Below, piece after piece: positions 43,322 through 52,374 of a stretch of 64,000 nt of DNA. Source of the stretch: Marivita sp. (GTDB taxonomy: Bacteria; Pseudomonadota; Alphaproteobacteria; Rhodobacterales; Rhodobacteraceae); NCBI RefSeq assembly GCF_020055675.1, contig NZ_JAIPUS010000001.1, positions 62,001 through 126,000 on the forward strand, written 5' to 3'. The notes beneath the pieces were generated by a model. It did no database searches. It was given only the letters and a program-made list of their open reading frames with translations, and had not been told where the DNA came from. The translations under genes were made by a program, and so were the position numbers. Within the stretch, counting starts at the first letter, position 1, and the number at the start of each line of letters is the position of its first letter.

Positions 43322-44742
43322 TGAACAGCAGTGGTTCCAGTTTCTGGAGCAGTGGCTCCGTTCCGATTATCGACGCTGAAGTTCTGTCGAGCATCATCGC
43401 GGTTGCCTCGGATATTGCCTTGGTCGTGTCACGGCAAGGCAAGGTGCTTTCCGTTCTCGTGAACCCGAATGAAACCTCCTTTGGCAAGTTGGACCATTGG
43501 GAGGGCCGGCCTCTCATGGACTTCCTGACGCGCGAAAGCTGTCCGAAGATCGAGGCGGCGATGGCCACGATGGCACAGGGCGATCTGCCGAAACGATCCA
43601 TCGAGCTGAACCATTCCGACAATGCGGTCTGGGAATTTCCCGTTCGCTACAGCTTGCACCCGTTTGGCCTGGACGGGTCTTTCCTGATGCTGGGGCGCGA
43701 TCTGCGCCCCGTTGCCGAAACCCAACAGCAGCTGGTTCAGGCGCAAATGTCGCTCGAACAGGGATACGAGGCGCGTCGTGAATTCGATGCACGCTATCGC
43801 CTGCTTTTGCGCACAGTGCGCGACTCGGTCGTTTTCATTTCGGTGAGCGATGGCAAGATCAAGGATCTGAACGATCCCGCGGCCGCCTTGCTGCATTCGT
43901 CCCGAGAGGACCTGATCGGGGCATCTTTCGCACAGGAGTTCCGCGAAAAGCGCCGCGATGAATTCATAGAGGCCATGATCAACGCCGCGATTTCGGAAAA
44001 CAACACCGGCGTAGAGGTCCAACCCCGCCGCGCGCGCCAGCGCATCATGATCTATCCGCAAGTGTTCCGCGCAGGCGGTGAGCGGATCCTGATCTGCCGC
44101 ATGACCTCTGCCGAGGACAGCACGGCCCATGGCGACACCCTGAGCCACAACCTCGCATCAATGTTTGAACGTGGGTCCGACGCGATCGTTTTCACGTCGG
44201 TCACCGGTGTGATCGAGGTTTGCAACGATGCGTTCCTTGACCTGGTCGATGCGGCCCACACGGTTGACGTGCGCGGGCGCGGCCTTTCGGATTTTCTGGG
44301 TCGGGGCCAGATTGACATGAGCGTGCTGGTCGAAAACGCGCGCCGCACTGGACAGATGCGCATGTATTCGACCAAGCTGCTGAACGATTACGGGGCCAAG
44401 ACCCCGGTGGAGATGTCGGCCACCTTCCTGGACGATCAAAGCGAGCCGACAATGGGGTTTGTGATCCGCGACATCAGCCGTGCCGACGCCATGCGCAAAG
44501 CACCGGTTCAGGCAACCGAGGACTCGACCCGCAATGTGATGGAGCTTGTCGGATCCGCCACGCTCAAGGAGATCGTCGCGGAAACCACGGATGTGGTCGA
44601 AAAGATGTGTATCGAAACCGCGGTGGATCTGACCCGGAACAACCGCGTTGCAGCCGCCGAGATGCTGGGACTGTCGCGACAGAGCCTTTACGTCAAGCTT
44701 CGCAAATACGGGCTTCTCAGCAAGGACAACGATACCGATTGA
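43321..44742 (+). CDS. ppsR: Photosystem repressor PpsR/CrtJ
   Basis: A 473-residue transcription factor: N-terminal and two further PAS domains, a coiled-coil linker, and a FIS-type HTH at the end (NRVAAAEMLGLSRQSLYVKLRKYGLL). It binds TGT-N12-ACA and represses bch, crt and puf genes. Cysteines at residues 74, 259, 301 and 430; Cys259 and Cys430 are 171 apart, the same spacing as the redox cysteines of CrtJ. Start ATG 43321 is fixed by the 1-nt overlap with aerR; the upstream in-frame start at 43279 would be inside aerR. Followed by bchG with its own PpsR boxes. Confidence 0.97.
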   Translation: MNSSGSSFWSSGSVPIIDAEVLSSIIAVASDIALVVSRQGKVLSVLVNPNETSFGKLDHWEGRPLMDFLTRESCPKIEAAMATMAQGDLPKRSIELNHSDNAVWEFPVRYSLHPFGLDGSFLMLGRDLRPVAETQQQLVQAQMSLEQGYEARREFDARYRLLLRTVRDSVVFISVSDGKIKDLNDPAAALLHSSREDLIGASFAQEFREKRRDEFIEAMINAAISENNTGVEVQPRRARQRIMIYPQVFRAGGERILICRMTSAEDSTAHGDTLSHNLASMFERGSDAIVFTSVTGVIEVCNDAFLDLVDAAHTVDVRGRGLSDFLGRGQIDMSVLVENARRTGQMRMYSTKLLNDYGAKTPVEMSATFLDDQSEPTMGFVIRDISRADAMRKAPVQATEDSTRNVMELVGSATLKEIVAETTDVVEKMCIETAVDLTRNNRVAAAEMLGLSRQSLYVKLRKYGLLSKDNDTD

Positions 44743-44818
44743 GCCGCTCTGCCATGATCGGACGCCCTGCGCGACAATGCCACTCGGCCCTACCTCTTTC
44801 ACTTGATAAGACGCGAGT

Positions 44819-44836
44819 TGTCGTGTTTAGTTGACA
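44819..44836. promoter_or_regulatory. PpsR/CrtJ box immediately before bchG
   Basis: TGTCGTGTTTAGTTGACA, an exact TGT-N12-ACA box ending 1 bp before the bchG ATG. Confidence 0.8.
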
Positions 44837-44837
44837 C

Positions 44838-45743
44838 ATGACTGTCAGCGCAAGTTTACACACTAACCGTTATCCCGCCCCTTCGGCCATGCTGGAGCTG
44901 ATCAAGCCCGTGACATGGTTTCCGCCAATGTGGGCCTATGCCTGCGGCGCTGTCGCGTCGGGTGTGGCGATCAATGAACATCTCGGGCTTCTGATTGTCG
45001 GTATGATTCTTGCCGGGCCGGTGGTCTGCGGCATGAGCCAGGCGGCCAATGACTGGTGTGACCGCCATGTGGACGCGATCAACGAACCAAACCGCCCGAT
45101 CCCGTCGGGGCGCATCCCGGGCAAATGGGGATTGTGGATCGCGCTGGCCATGTCGGTCCTGTCACTTGGACTTGGCGCCCTGCTGGGCCTGTGGGGGTTC
45201 ATTGCGACGGTCATCGGCGTGATTGCCGCTTGGGCCTATTCGGTCGAGCCGATTCGCCTTAAACGGTCAGGCTGGCTTGGTCCGGGCCTTGTCGGTCTTT
45301 CATATGAATCGCTGCCATGGTTCACCGGGGCCGCTGTTCTGAGCCAGACAATGCCCTCCGGACCCATCGTCCTGGTTGCGGTGCTCTATGGAATTGGCGC
45401 GCACGGGATCATGACGCTCAACGATTTCAAGGCGCTCGAAGGCGATGCCCAGATGGGAGTGAACTCACTGCCTGTCACGCTTGGCCCCGAGAGGGCGGCC
45501 AGGGTGGCCTGTATCGTGATGATCGTGCCCCAGATATTCGTCCTGCTTGCCTTGGCGCACTGGGGTCAACCGACCCACGCCGCCCTTATCCTTGCATTGG
45601 TTTTGGGACAGATTTGGGCGATGTCCGTCTTGTTGCGCGACCCCAAGGCCAAGGCCCCCTGGTACAACGCCACGGGTGTCCTGATGTACGTCTCCGGCAT
45701 GATGGTGTCGGCCTTTGCACTCCGTTCCATAGAGGTGTTCTGA
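44838..45743 (+). CDS. bchG: Bacteriochlorophyll synthase BchG
   Basis: A 301-residue UbiA-family membrane prenyltransferase that attaches the geranylgeranyl or phytyl tail to bacteriochlorophyllide a. The Asp-rich prenyl motif NDWCDRHVDAINEPNRPIPS and about nine helices are present; YESLPWFTG and HGIMTLNDFKALEGD are family segments. N-terminal SLHTNRYPAPSAMLELIKPV lines up with the Rhodobacter N-terminus, which supports ATG 44838 although no ribosome binding site precedes it. PpsR boxes lie on both sides of the start. Stop overlaps the next gene by 1 nt. Confidence 0.97.
   Translation: MTVSASLHTNRYPAPSAMLELIKPVTWFPPMWAYACGAVASGVAINEHLGLLIVGMILAGPVVCGMSQAANDWCDRHVDAINEPNRPIPSGRIPGKWGLWIALAMSVLSLGLGALLGLWGFIATVIGVIAAWAYSVEPIRLKRSGWLGPGLVGLSYESLPWFTGAAVLSQTMPSGPIVLVAVLYGIGAHGIMTLNDFKALEGDAQMGVNSLPVTLGPERAARVACIVMIVPQIFVLLALAHWGQPTHAALILALVLGQIWAMSVLLRDPKAKAPWYNATGVLMYVSGMMVSAFALRSIEVF
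44843..44860. promoter_or_regulatory. PpsR/CrtJ box inside the bchG coding start
   Basis: TGTCAGCGCAAGTTTACA, an exact TGT-N12-ACA box covering bchG codons 2-8. Its centre is 24 bp from the centre of the upstream box, so the pair suits a bound PpsR tetramer. Confidence 0.75.
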
Positions 45744-47026
45744 TGGGACTCAGCTGGCTTTCCATTGTCCGTCTCGGACTGGTCCAGATGGCACTTGGCG
45801 CGATCATTGTGCTGACGACGTCCACGCTGAACCGTCTTATGGTCGTCGAACTTTCACTGCCAGCAATTCTGCCCGGCCTTCTGGTCGGACTGCATTACGG
45901 AATTCAGATCACGCGCCCAAACTGGGGGTTCCTGTCCGACAAGGGCGGAAACCGCACGCGCTGGATCCTGCGTGGGATGGTGATCCTAGCCGTCGGTGGC
46001 GTGCTGGCCGCTCTTGGCGTGGTCCAGCTCGCAACAAGCTATTGGCTCGGCCTGCTCATGTCTGTCGCGGCCTATGCGCTGATCGGCGGTGGCGCGGGCG
46101 CGGCGGGAACCTCTGTCCTCGCGCTGCTGGCGACGGCAACGGCCCCGCATCGCAGAGCAGCTGCGGCAACAATCACCTGGCTGATGATGATCTTCGGCAT
46201 CGCCATGACAGCTGGTGTCGTGGGACAACTCCTAGATCCCTATACACCGGCGGTTCTGATCCGGGTCGTGTCAGGCGTCGCTCTGGCGGCACTGGCGATC
46301 ACGGCTCTGGCCACCTGGCGCATTGAACGTGGCGTCGAGGCCGCACCGGAACCCGATCCTGTTCCATTTCGCGAAGGTCTGGCCGAAGTATGGGCTGAAC
46401 CCAAGGCACGGATGTTCACCATATTCGTCTTCCTGTCGATGACCGCCTATTTCATGCAGGAACTGATCCTCGAGCCTTATGCAGGTCTCGTCTTTGGTTA
46501 CACCCCGGGCGAAAGCACCACGCTGTCGGGCATCCAGAATGGCGGCGTATTCCTTGGCATGCTGACCGTTGGCATCGCCGCAACCGCGCTGCGGTTCGGC
46601 AGTTTGCGCAATTGGGTGATCGGCGGGTGCCTTGGCTCTGCGGCCAGCCTTTGCATGATCGCCATGCTGGGCGGTGCCGCCCTGCCGCAGACGTTGTTGC
46701 CTGCCGTGTTCGCTCTTGGCTTTTTCAACGGCACATTCGCGGTGGCGGCTATCGGCTCGATGATGGCGTTGGCCGGGGATGGGCGGGAAAAACGGGAAGG
46801 CACGAGAATGGGCCTCTGGGGCGCTGCCCAGGCGATTGCCGCCGGGTTCGGCGGGCTGACCGGCGCAGCTGCCGTGGATATCATGCGCAGCCTGGCCGCC
46901 GACGCACCCGCTTTCGGGGCCGTGTTCATCTTTGAAGCCGGGCTCTTCCTCTGTGCCGCCTACATGGCGTTGCGAATCATGGAAGGCCGGACACCGCGCC
47001 ATGCGCAACTGATCGCAGGAGAATAA
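45743..47026 (+). CDS. PucC-family MFS protein of the bchG-bchP operon
   Basis: A 427-residue twelve-helix protein of the BCH/PucC family (Rhodobacter orf428-type). LTTSTLNRLMVVELSLPAILPGLLVG and YFMQELILEPYAGLVFGYTPGES mirror LhaA segments, so the two are paralogues. Position between bchG and bchP is conserved in Rhodobacter; a role in bacteriochlorophyll handling or delivery to assembling complexes is proposed rather than shown. Start ATG 45743 overlaps the bchG stop (TGATG); the frame opens earlier inside bchG but is not coding there. Confidence 0.92.
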   Translation: MGLSWLSIVRLGLVQMALGAIIVLTTSTLNRLMVVELSLPAILPGLLVGLHYGIQITRPNWGFLSDKGGNRTRWILRGMVILAVGGVLAALGVVQLATSYWLGLLMSVAAYALIGGGAGAAGTSVLALLATATAPHRRAAAATITWLMMIFGIAMTAGVVGQLLDPYTPAVLIRVVSGVALAALAITALATWRIERGVEAAPEPDPVPFREGLAEVWAEPKARMFTIFVFLSMTAYFMQELILEPYAGLVFGYTPGESTTLSGIQNGGVFLGMLTVGIAATALRFGSLRNWVIGGCLGSAASLCMIAMLGGAALPQTLLPAVFALGFFNGTFAVAAIGSMMALAGDGREKREGTRMGLWGAAQAIAAGFGGLTGAAAVDIMRSLAADAPAFGAVFIFEAGLFLCAAYMALRIMEGRTPRHAQLIAGE

Positions 47027-47028
47027 CC

Positions 47029-48213
47029 ATGTATGATGTCGTTATTGTGGGCGGTGGCCCATCCGGTGCAACCGCTGCCGAGGATCTGGCCCGCTCCGGC
47101 CATACTGTGGCACTGCTGGATCGCGAAGGTCGGATCAAACCCTGCGGCGGAGCCATCCCGCCCCGTCTGATGCAGGATTTCGACATTGGTGACGACCAGC
47201 TTGTCGCCAAGGTCAACACCGCGCGGATGATCTCTCCGACTGGACGCCATGTCGATATTCCGATCGAAAACGGCTTTGTCGGCATGGTGGATCGCAAGGA
47301 TTTCGACCCGTTCCTGCGCAACCGGGCCGAGGCAGCCGGGGCTGATCGCTTCACCGGCACCTATGTCCGGATCGACCGCGACAAGAAAGCCAGAACGCGG
47401 TCAGTGATCTACCGAGACAAGGAAACCGGCGAAGAACGCGCGCTGCCCACCAAGCTGGTCATCGGTGCGGACGGTGCCAATTCCCGCGTGGCCCGCGACG
47501 AGATCCCAGGCGGCGACAAGGTGCCGTTGGTTTTCGCCTATCACGAGATCATCGCCGCGCCGGAAAAAACGGATGATTATGACCCGATGCGCTGCGACGT
47601 GATCTATGACGGCGCCATTAGCCCGGATTTCTATGGGTGGGTGTTTCCGCATGGTGGCACGACATCCGTTGGGATGGGCACGTATATCCAAAGCGTGAAC
47701 CTGAAAGAGGCGACAGCCGCGCTGCGTCAGGCGTCCGGCCTTGGAGAGTGTGAAACCCTTCGCCGCGAAGGCGCGCCGATCCCGCTGAAACCGCTGCGCT
47801 TCTGGGACAATGCGCGTGACGTCGTTCTGGCCGGCGATGCCGCGGGTGTTGTTGCGCCGTCCAGCGGAGAAGGCATCTACTATGCGATGATCTGCGGTCG
47901 TTTTGCTGCGATGGCCTGTGCAGCGACGCTCAAAACCGGACGGATCACCGATTTGGCGCTCGCGCGGCGGCTCTTCATGCGCGAACACAAGACAGTTTTC
48001 CGCGTTCTCGGCCAGATGCAAGACGCCTATTACAAAAGCGATTCCCGGCGCGAACGATTCGTCTCCCTGTGTCACGATGTCGATGTTCAAAAACTCACCT
48101 TCGAAGCGTATATGAACAAGAAGCTCGTCAAGGCTCGGCCCATGGCGCATATGAAGATCGGCTTCAAAAACGCGCGCCACCTTCTTGGCCTGGTAAGGGA
48201 GACGCATGTATGA
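47029..48213 (+). CDS. bchP: Geranylgeranyl reductase BchP
   Basis: A 394-residue FAD-dependent reductase converting the geranylgeranyl tail to phytyl. Rossmann VVIVGGGPSGATAAEDLAR at the N-terminus, KPCGGAIPPR, ADGANSRVARDE, and GDAAGVVAPSSGEGIYYAM are signature stretches. Only 2 nt separate it from the upstream pucC-like stop. Its end overlaps idi by 4 nt. Confidence 0.97.
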   Translation: MYDVVIVGGGPSGATAAEDLARSGHTVALLDREGRIKPCGGAIPPRLMQDFDIGDDQLVAKVNTARMISPTGRHVDIPIENGFVGMVDRKDFDPFLRNRAEAAGADRFTGTYVRIDRDKKARTRSVIYRDKETGEERALPTKLVIGADGANSRVARDEIPGGDKVPLVFAYHEIIAAPEKTDDYDPMRCDVIYDGAISPDFYGWVFPHGGTTSVGMGTYIQSVNLKEATAALRQASGLGECETLRREGAPIPLKPLRFWDNARDVVLAGDAAGVVAPSSGEGIYYAMICGRFAAMACAATLKTGRITDLALARRLFMREHKTVFRVLGQMQDAYYKSDSRRERFVSLCHDVDVQKLTFEAYMNKKLVKARPMAHMKIGFKNARHLLGLVRETHV

Positions 48214-48743
48214 CCGAAACTCTTATCCCCGCATGGCGTGGTGACAGGCTCGAGCCGGTCGAAAAACTCGAGGCGCACCTACGCGGCTTGAAGCATAAGG
48301 CGATTTCGGTCTTCGTCTTGCGCGGGGATGACGTTCTTGTCCAGCAGCGCGCAATGGGAAAATACCACACGCCGGGGCTTTGGGCGAACACCTGCTGCAC
48401 GCATCCGAACTGGGGCGAGGCCAGTCTCGACTGCGCAGAACGACGGTTGAACGAGGAACTGGGACTCACCGGGCTTGCTCTCGATTACCGGGACCGTGTG
48501 GAATACAGAGCGAATGTCGGTGGCGGGCTGATCGAACACGAGGTGGTCGACATCTTCGTGTCGAATGTCGACCAGACACCGGAGATGACTTTGAACCCGG
48601 ACGAGGTGATGGCAACCCGATGGGTGCGATTTGGCGATTTGGTCAAAGAAGTCGAAAACGAATCAACCCGCTTTACCCCGTGGCTGCGTATCTACCTTGA
48701 CACCTACGCGCCCCAAATTTTCGGCGCCCTGGCACGGTCCTGA
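48210..48743 (+). CDS. idi: Isopentenyl-diphosphate delta-isomerase (type I)
   Basis: A 177-residue Nudix-fold enzyme interconverting IPP and DMAPP, supplying crtE and bchG substrates. Active-site Cys in WANTCCTHPNWGE and the Nudix-type ERRLNEELGL and EHEVVDIF are intact. ATG 48210 overlaps the bchP stop by 4 nt (ATGA). It ends the bchG-pucC-bchP-idi operon; dxs, the entry enzyme of the same pathway, lies 1.5 kb away on the other strand. Confidence 0.96.
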   Translation: MTETLIPAWRGDRLEPVEKLEAHLRGLKHKAISVFVLRGDDVLVQQRAMGKYHTPGLWANTCCTHPNWGEASLDCAERRLNEELGLTGLALDYRDRVEYRANVGGGLIEHEVVDIFVSNVDQTPEMTLNPDEVMATRWVRFGDLVKEVENESTRFTPWLRIYLDTYAPQIFGALARS

Positions 48744-48797
48744 ACCGCTTGCTGGCGCTAATTAGCTAAATTTAGACACAATCACTCCTGTATCTTG

Positions 48798-48839
48798 CCC
48801 CAGTTCCCTCCTAGTTTCGATTTGGGGCTCGAACTGGGG
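48798..48839. repeat. 9-bp inverted repeat before the CAP-domain gene
   Basis: CCCCAGTTC (48798-48806) and GAACTGGGG (48831-48839) are exact inverted repeats, 24 nt apart. The right arm lies just before ATG 48848. It could be an operator or a 5' mRNA hairpin. Confidence 0.5.
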
Positions 48840-48847
48840 AGTTTGAG

Positions 48848-50245
48848 ATGTCTGCTGCCACCGCCAGTAATCTGGAACGGTACATGTTGGACCTTGTGAA
48901 CGAAGAGCGTACAAGCCGCGGCTTGGATGGTCTGGTACTCGACAAGGTGTTGAATGCATCTGCCGATGCGCATTCGGATTGGATGCTGAAATCCAATGTC
49001 TTCAGCCATACAGGGGTGGACGGATCCACGCCGACAGAACGTATGAAAGCCGAAGGGTTTGACCTTTCCGGGTCTTGGCGCACTGCGGAAAACATCGCCG
49101 CCCAGAGCGAGCGGGGCGACCAAGGTTTCTTTGACGACGTGTATGAACTGCACGTCGCACTGATGAACAGCGATGGCCACCGGGAAAACATCCTGAGGCC
49201 GGACCTGGAGGTCGTGGGGATCGGCATCCAGACGGGCACCTTTGCCTATGATTCCGGCACGTATTTTTCCGTCATGGTCACGCAAAATTTTGCGATGACC
49301 GGCGGTCGGACAACACCGGATGTGCCAGGCCAACAAGATCGCGCGCCGGAGACCATCGCGGGACAGACGGACGCGCCCGCGCTTTTGGTGGGAACAGCAA
49401 CAGCAGAGAACCTTATCGGAACGATGGGGGATGATACGATCACCGGTTCTGGCGGGAATGACATCATTTCCGGCGGCGACGGCATCGATACCGCCGTCTA
49501 CATGAACGAGATGTCGAATTATGGCCTGACCATCGGCGATGGCTCCATAACGATCGAGGACCGCAGCGGCGACCATGGAATTGACACGCTGAACAGTATT
49601 GAAAACCTCGAATTCAGCGGATCCTTGTTCGAGCTGCACAGATTCGTCAACGTCAGCACGTTGACCGAATCCGACATGCTGGCGTTTTGCGAATTATACG
49701 TCGCGTATTTCAACCGCGCGCCTGATGCCACAGGCCTTCTGTTCTGGGGGTCCCAGCTGGCCGATGGCATGTCCATGATCGACATCGCCCGCCAGTTCTA
49801 CACCTCGTCGGAAACCAATTTGCTTTATGATGGTATCGAAAATACCGGGGATTTCGTCACCGCCGTCTACTCGAATGTTCTGGGTCGCGACCCGGATACA
49901 GACGGGTTGGAATATTGGGTCAACGCGCTGGACTCCGAGACGGTGGATCAAGCATCGTTCATCCTATCCATGATCGATGGAGCAAAGGCCGCGACAGGCA
50001 GCGAAGCCGATGCACAACACCTTGAAACCAAGGCAGAGATCGGTGCGTATTACGCAGTGGTTCATGGCCTGAACAACGGATCGATGGCCAAAACCGCGAT
50101 GCAGACATACAACGGTACATTGGACTCGGTCGTTGAGACCAAACAGATCATCGACGATCACGTTGAGATGGTGACCACGGCTGGCGACATGGAATTCACG
50201 ATCAGCGTGACTGGGCTTGCCGACACCGCACTGGACTGGGTGTAA
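48848..50245 (+). CDS. CAP-domain protein with RTX repeats and DUF4214
   Basis: A 465-residue modular protein. Residues about 8-148 form a CAP/SCP-like domain (His54 in VFSHTG, NSDGHRENIL with His111). Residues about 188-215 hold glycine-aspartate RTX nonapeptides (GTMGDDTITGSGGND then GGDGID), typical of calcium-binding type I secreted proteins. Residues about 275-440 carry two DUF4214-like units (LYVAYFNRAPDATG; VLGRDPDTDGLEYW). No signal peptide, consistent with type I export, but no transporter is nearby. Located between idi and dxs inside the photosynthesis cluster and not a known photosynthesis gene. Biological role unknown; secreted adhesion or cell-surface function is a guess. Confidence 0.85.
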   Translation: MSAATASNLERYMLDLVNEERTSRGLDGLVLDKVLNASADAHSDWMLKSNVFSHTGVDGSTPTERMKAEGFDLSGSWRTAENIAAQSERGDQGFFDDVYELHVALMNSDGHRENILRPDLEVVGIGIQTGTFAYDSGTYFSVMVTQNFAMTGGRTTPDVPGQQDRAPETIAGQTDAPALLVGTATAENLIGTMGDDTITGSGGNDIISGGDGIDTAVYMNEMSNYGLTIGDGSITIEDRSGDHGIDTLNSIENLEFSGSLFELHRFVNVSTLTESDMLAFCELYVAYFNRAPDATGLLFWGSQLADGMSMIDIARQFYTSSETNLLYDGIENTGDFVTAVYSNVLGRDPDTDGLEYWVNALDSETVDQASFILSMIDGAKAATGSEADAQHLETKAEIGAYYAVVHGLNNGSMAKTAMQTYNGTLDSVVETKQIIDDHVEMVTTAGDMEFTISVTGLADTALDWV

Positions 50246-50248
50246 CCC

Positions 50249-52174
50249 TCACGCGCCTCGCGTCAGGGGCACAACCTTTCCCGCGGCGGAGGTGAGGGAC
50301 ACCGCCAACTTGTAAAGATCAAAGCGGGTCATCCCCGCGTCGGCATACATCTCGTCGGGGGATGCCTGATCTATGAAACGATCCGGCAATGTCACTGCAC
50401 GTACCTTCACACCGCCATCGAGCGCGCCATGGTCAGCCAATTCGTGTAGAACCATGGAGCCGAACCCGCCGCGCGCTCCCTGTTCGACAGTGATCAGCGC
50501 GTCATGATCGCGGGCCAGCTTCAGGATAAGGTCAATGTCCAGCGGCTTCGCAAAACGTGCGTCGGCGACAGTGACGCTGATCCCGTCTTTTTCGAGCAGG
50601 CGTGCCGCAGCCTCTACCTCGGCCAGATGCGCCCCGAAGCTCAACAACGCAACATCATTGCCCTCTTGCAGGACACGGCCCTTGCCAATCTCCAAGACCT
50701 CACCGCGTTCCGGCATCTGCACACCGTTGCCGGAGCCCCGTGGATACCGGAAGGCGATCGGCCCTTTGTCATGCGAAACTGCGGTGGCCACCATATGCAT
50801 CAATTCAGCCTCATCCGCAGCCGCCATCACGGTCATGTTCGGCAACGCGGCAAGGTATCCGACATCGAACGCGCCCGCATGGGTCGCCCCATCGGCCCCG
50901 ACAAGCCCGGCCCGGTCGATGGCAAAGCGCACTGGCAGATTTTGAAGCGCCACGTCATGCACGACCTGATCGTAGCCGCGTTGCAGGAATGTCGAATAGA
51001 TCGCGCAAAACGGCTTGAGACCCGATGCCGCCATACCTGCGGCAAAGGTCACGGCATGTTGTTCGGCAATACCAACGTCAAACACACGGGACGGAAAGCG
51101 TTTTGCCAGAATGTCGATCCCGGTGCCGCCGGGCATCGCGGCGGTTACGCCAACGATATTGGGATCGCGAGCTGCTTCTGCCGTCAGCGTTTCACCGAAC
51201 ACCTTGGTATAGCTCGGTGCGTTGGGTTTCGATTTGGCCTGTGCGCCCGATTCCACGTCAAACTTCGACACGCCATGGTATTTGTCTGAACTGTTTTCGG
51301 CATGGGAATACCCCTTGCCCTTCACCGTGCAGCAATGGATCAGGACCGGCCCGGTCGCCCGCGCACGTGCGGCACGCAGGACCGGCAAAAGCTGTGCCAT
51401 GTCATGGCCGTTGATCGGGCCGATATACTCGAAGCCCAATTCTTCGAACAAGGTGCCGGATCCTTGCAGGTTTCCGGTCACCAACTGGCGCGCGCGTTTT
51501 GCGCCTTCGCGCATCGGCGTTGGGAGCGCGGATTCAAACCCTTCGGCGAGGGACGCCATCTTGGCCAACGGCTCGTTGGCGTACATCCGGCTCAAGTAAG
51601 AGGACATGGCCCCAACGGGTGGCGCGATGCTCATTTCGTTGTCATTCAGGATCACGAACAGGCGGCGGCCTTCATGGCCTGCGTTGTTCATCGCTTCATA
51701 CGCCATGCCGGCACTGATTGCGCCGTCGCCGATCACGGCAATCGAATCGCCAGTCGGACGGCCCATGTCACGACCCACGGCAAAGCCCAGAGCCGCGCTG
51801 ATCGAAGTCGAGGAATGCGCCGCGCCGAAGGGGTCATACTCGGACTCGCTGCGCTTGGTGAAGCCTGAAAGCCCGTCCTTTTGGCGGAGCGTCGACATGC
51901 CCTCACGACGGCCCGTCAAAATCTTGTGCGGATAACATTGATGGCCCACGTCCCAAACGAGTTTGTCCATCGGAGTGTTGAAAACCGCGTGGAGTGCGAC
52001 CGCCAATTCGACCACCCCGAGGCTGGATCCCAAATGGCCCCCCGTTTTCGATACGGCGCTTATCACCTCGGTTCGGACGTCACCGGCAAGGCGGGTCAGC
52101 GTGTCGTCGTCCATCGATCTCAGATCCGCCGGTCCGGCGACGCGATCAAGGTAGGGCGTTGTGGAATGTCTCAT
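50249..52174 (-). CDS. dxs: 1-deoxy-D-xylulose-5-phosphate synthase
   Basis: A 641-residue TPP enzyme that makes DXP from pyruvate and glyceraldehyde 3-phosphate, the entry to the MEP isoprenoid pathway. TPP motif [18 protein letters not shown]...[12 protein letters not shown], catalytic His in [13 protein letters not shown], and [17 protein letters not shown] are intact. ATG 52174 ([12 protein letters not shown]) is used over an upstream frame extension. It follows pufC on the same strand across a 200-nt hairpin-rich gap, as in Rhodobacter where dxs follows the puf genes. Confidence 0.97.
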   Translation of the reverse strand: MRHSTTPYLDRVAGPADLRSMDDDTLTRLAGDVRTEVISAVSKTGGHLGSSLGVVELAVALHAVFNTPMDKLVWDVGHQCYPHKILTGRREGMSTLRQKDGLSGFTKRSESEYDPFGAAHSSTSISAALGFAVGRDMGRPTGDSIAVIGDGAISAGMAYEAMNNAGHEGRRLFVILNDNEMSIAPPVGAMSSYLSRMYANEPLAKMASLAEGFESALPTPMREGAKRARQLVTGNLQGSGTLFEELGFEYIGPINGHDMAQLLPVLRAARARATGPVLIHCCTVKGKGYSHAENSSDKYHGVSKFDVESGAQAKSKPNAPSYTKVFGETLTAEAARDPNIVGVTAAMPGGTGIDILAKRFPSRVFDVGIAEQHAVTFAAGMAASGLKPFCAIYSTFLQRGYDQVVHDVALQNLPVRFAIDRAGLVGADGATHAGAFDVGYLAALPNMTVMAAADEAELMHMVATAVSHDKGPIAFRYPRGSGNGVQMPERGEVLEIGKGRVLQEGNDVALLSFGAHLAEVEAAARLLEKDGISVTVADARFAKPLDIDLILKLARDHDALITVEQGARGGFGSMVLHELADHGALDGGVKVRAVTLPDRFIDQASPDEMYADAGMTRFDLYKLAVSLTSAAGKVVPLTRGA

Positions 52175-52374
52175 GTGGCCGTCTCCTCGGAACCAGAGGT
52201 AAGAGAGGCGCCACGCAAGCAAGAGGTCTTGATAACGTGGCGCCAGTTCCTGTAGCCAACAGGAAGGGAACCGGGGTTTTGGACCCCGTATCCGGCTTCT
52301 CGCTTTGGGAACCTGAGAGCAACCGGATCTGGCGACCCGAGCAGAGGCAGTCCGCTCGGGCTATTCTTCAAAGG
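52175..52374 (-). other. Hairpin-rich pufC-dxs intercistronic region
   Basis: Three hairpins lie in order after the pufC stop: 52336-52342 with 52354-52360 (7 bp), 52272-52276 with 52284-52288 (5 bp), and 52207-52215 with 52236-52244 (9 bp perfect, GGCGCCACG/CGTGGCGCC). None has a clear T-run, so they may stabilise the 3' end of puf mRNA and separate its level from that of dxs. Confidence 0.55.
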
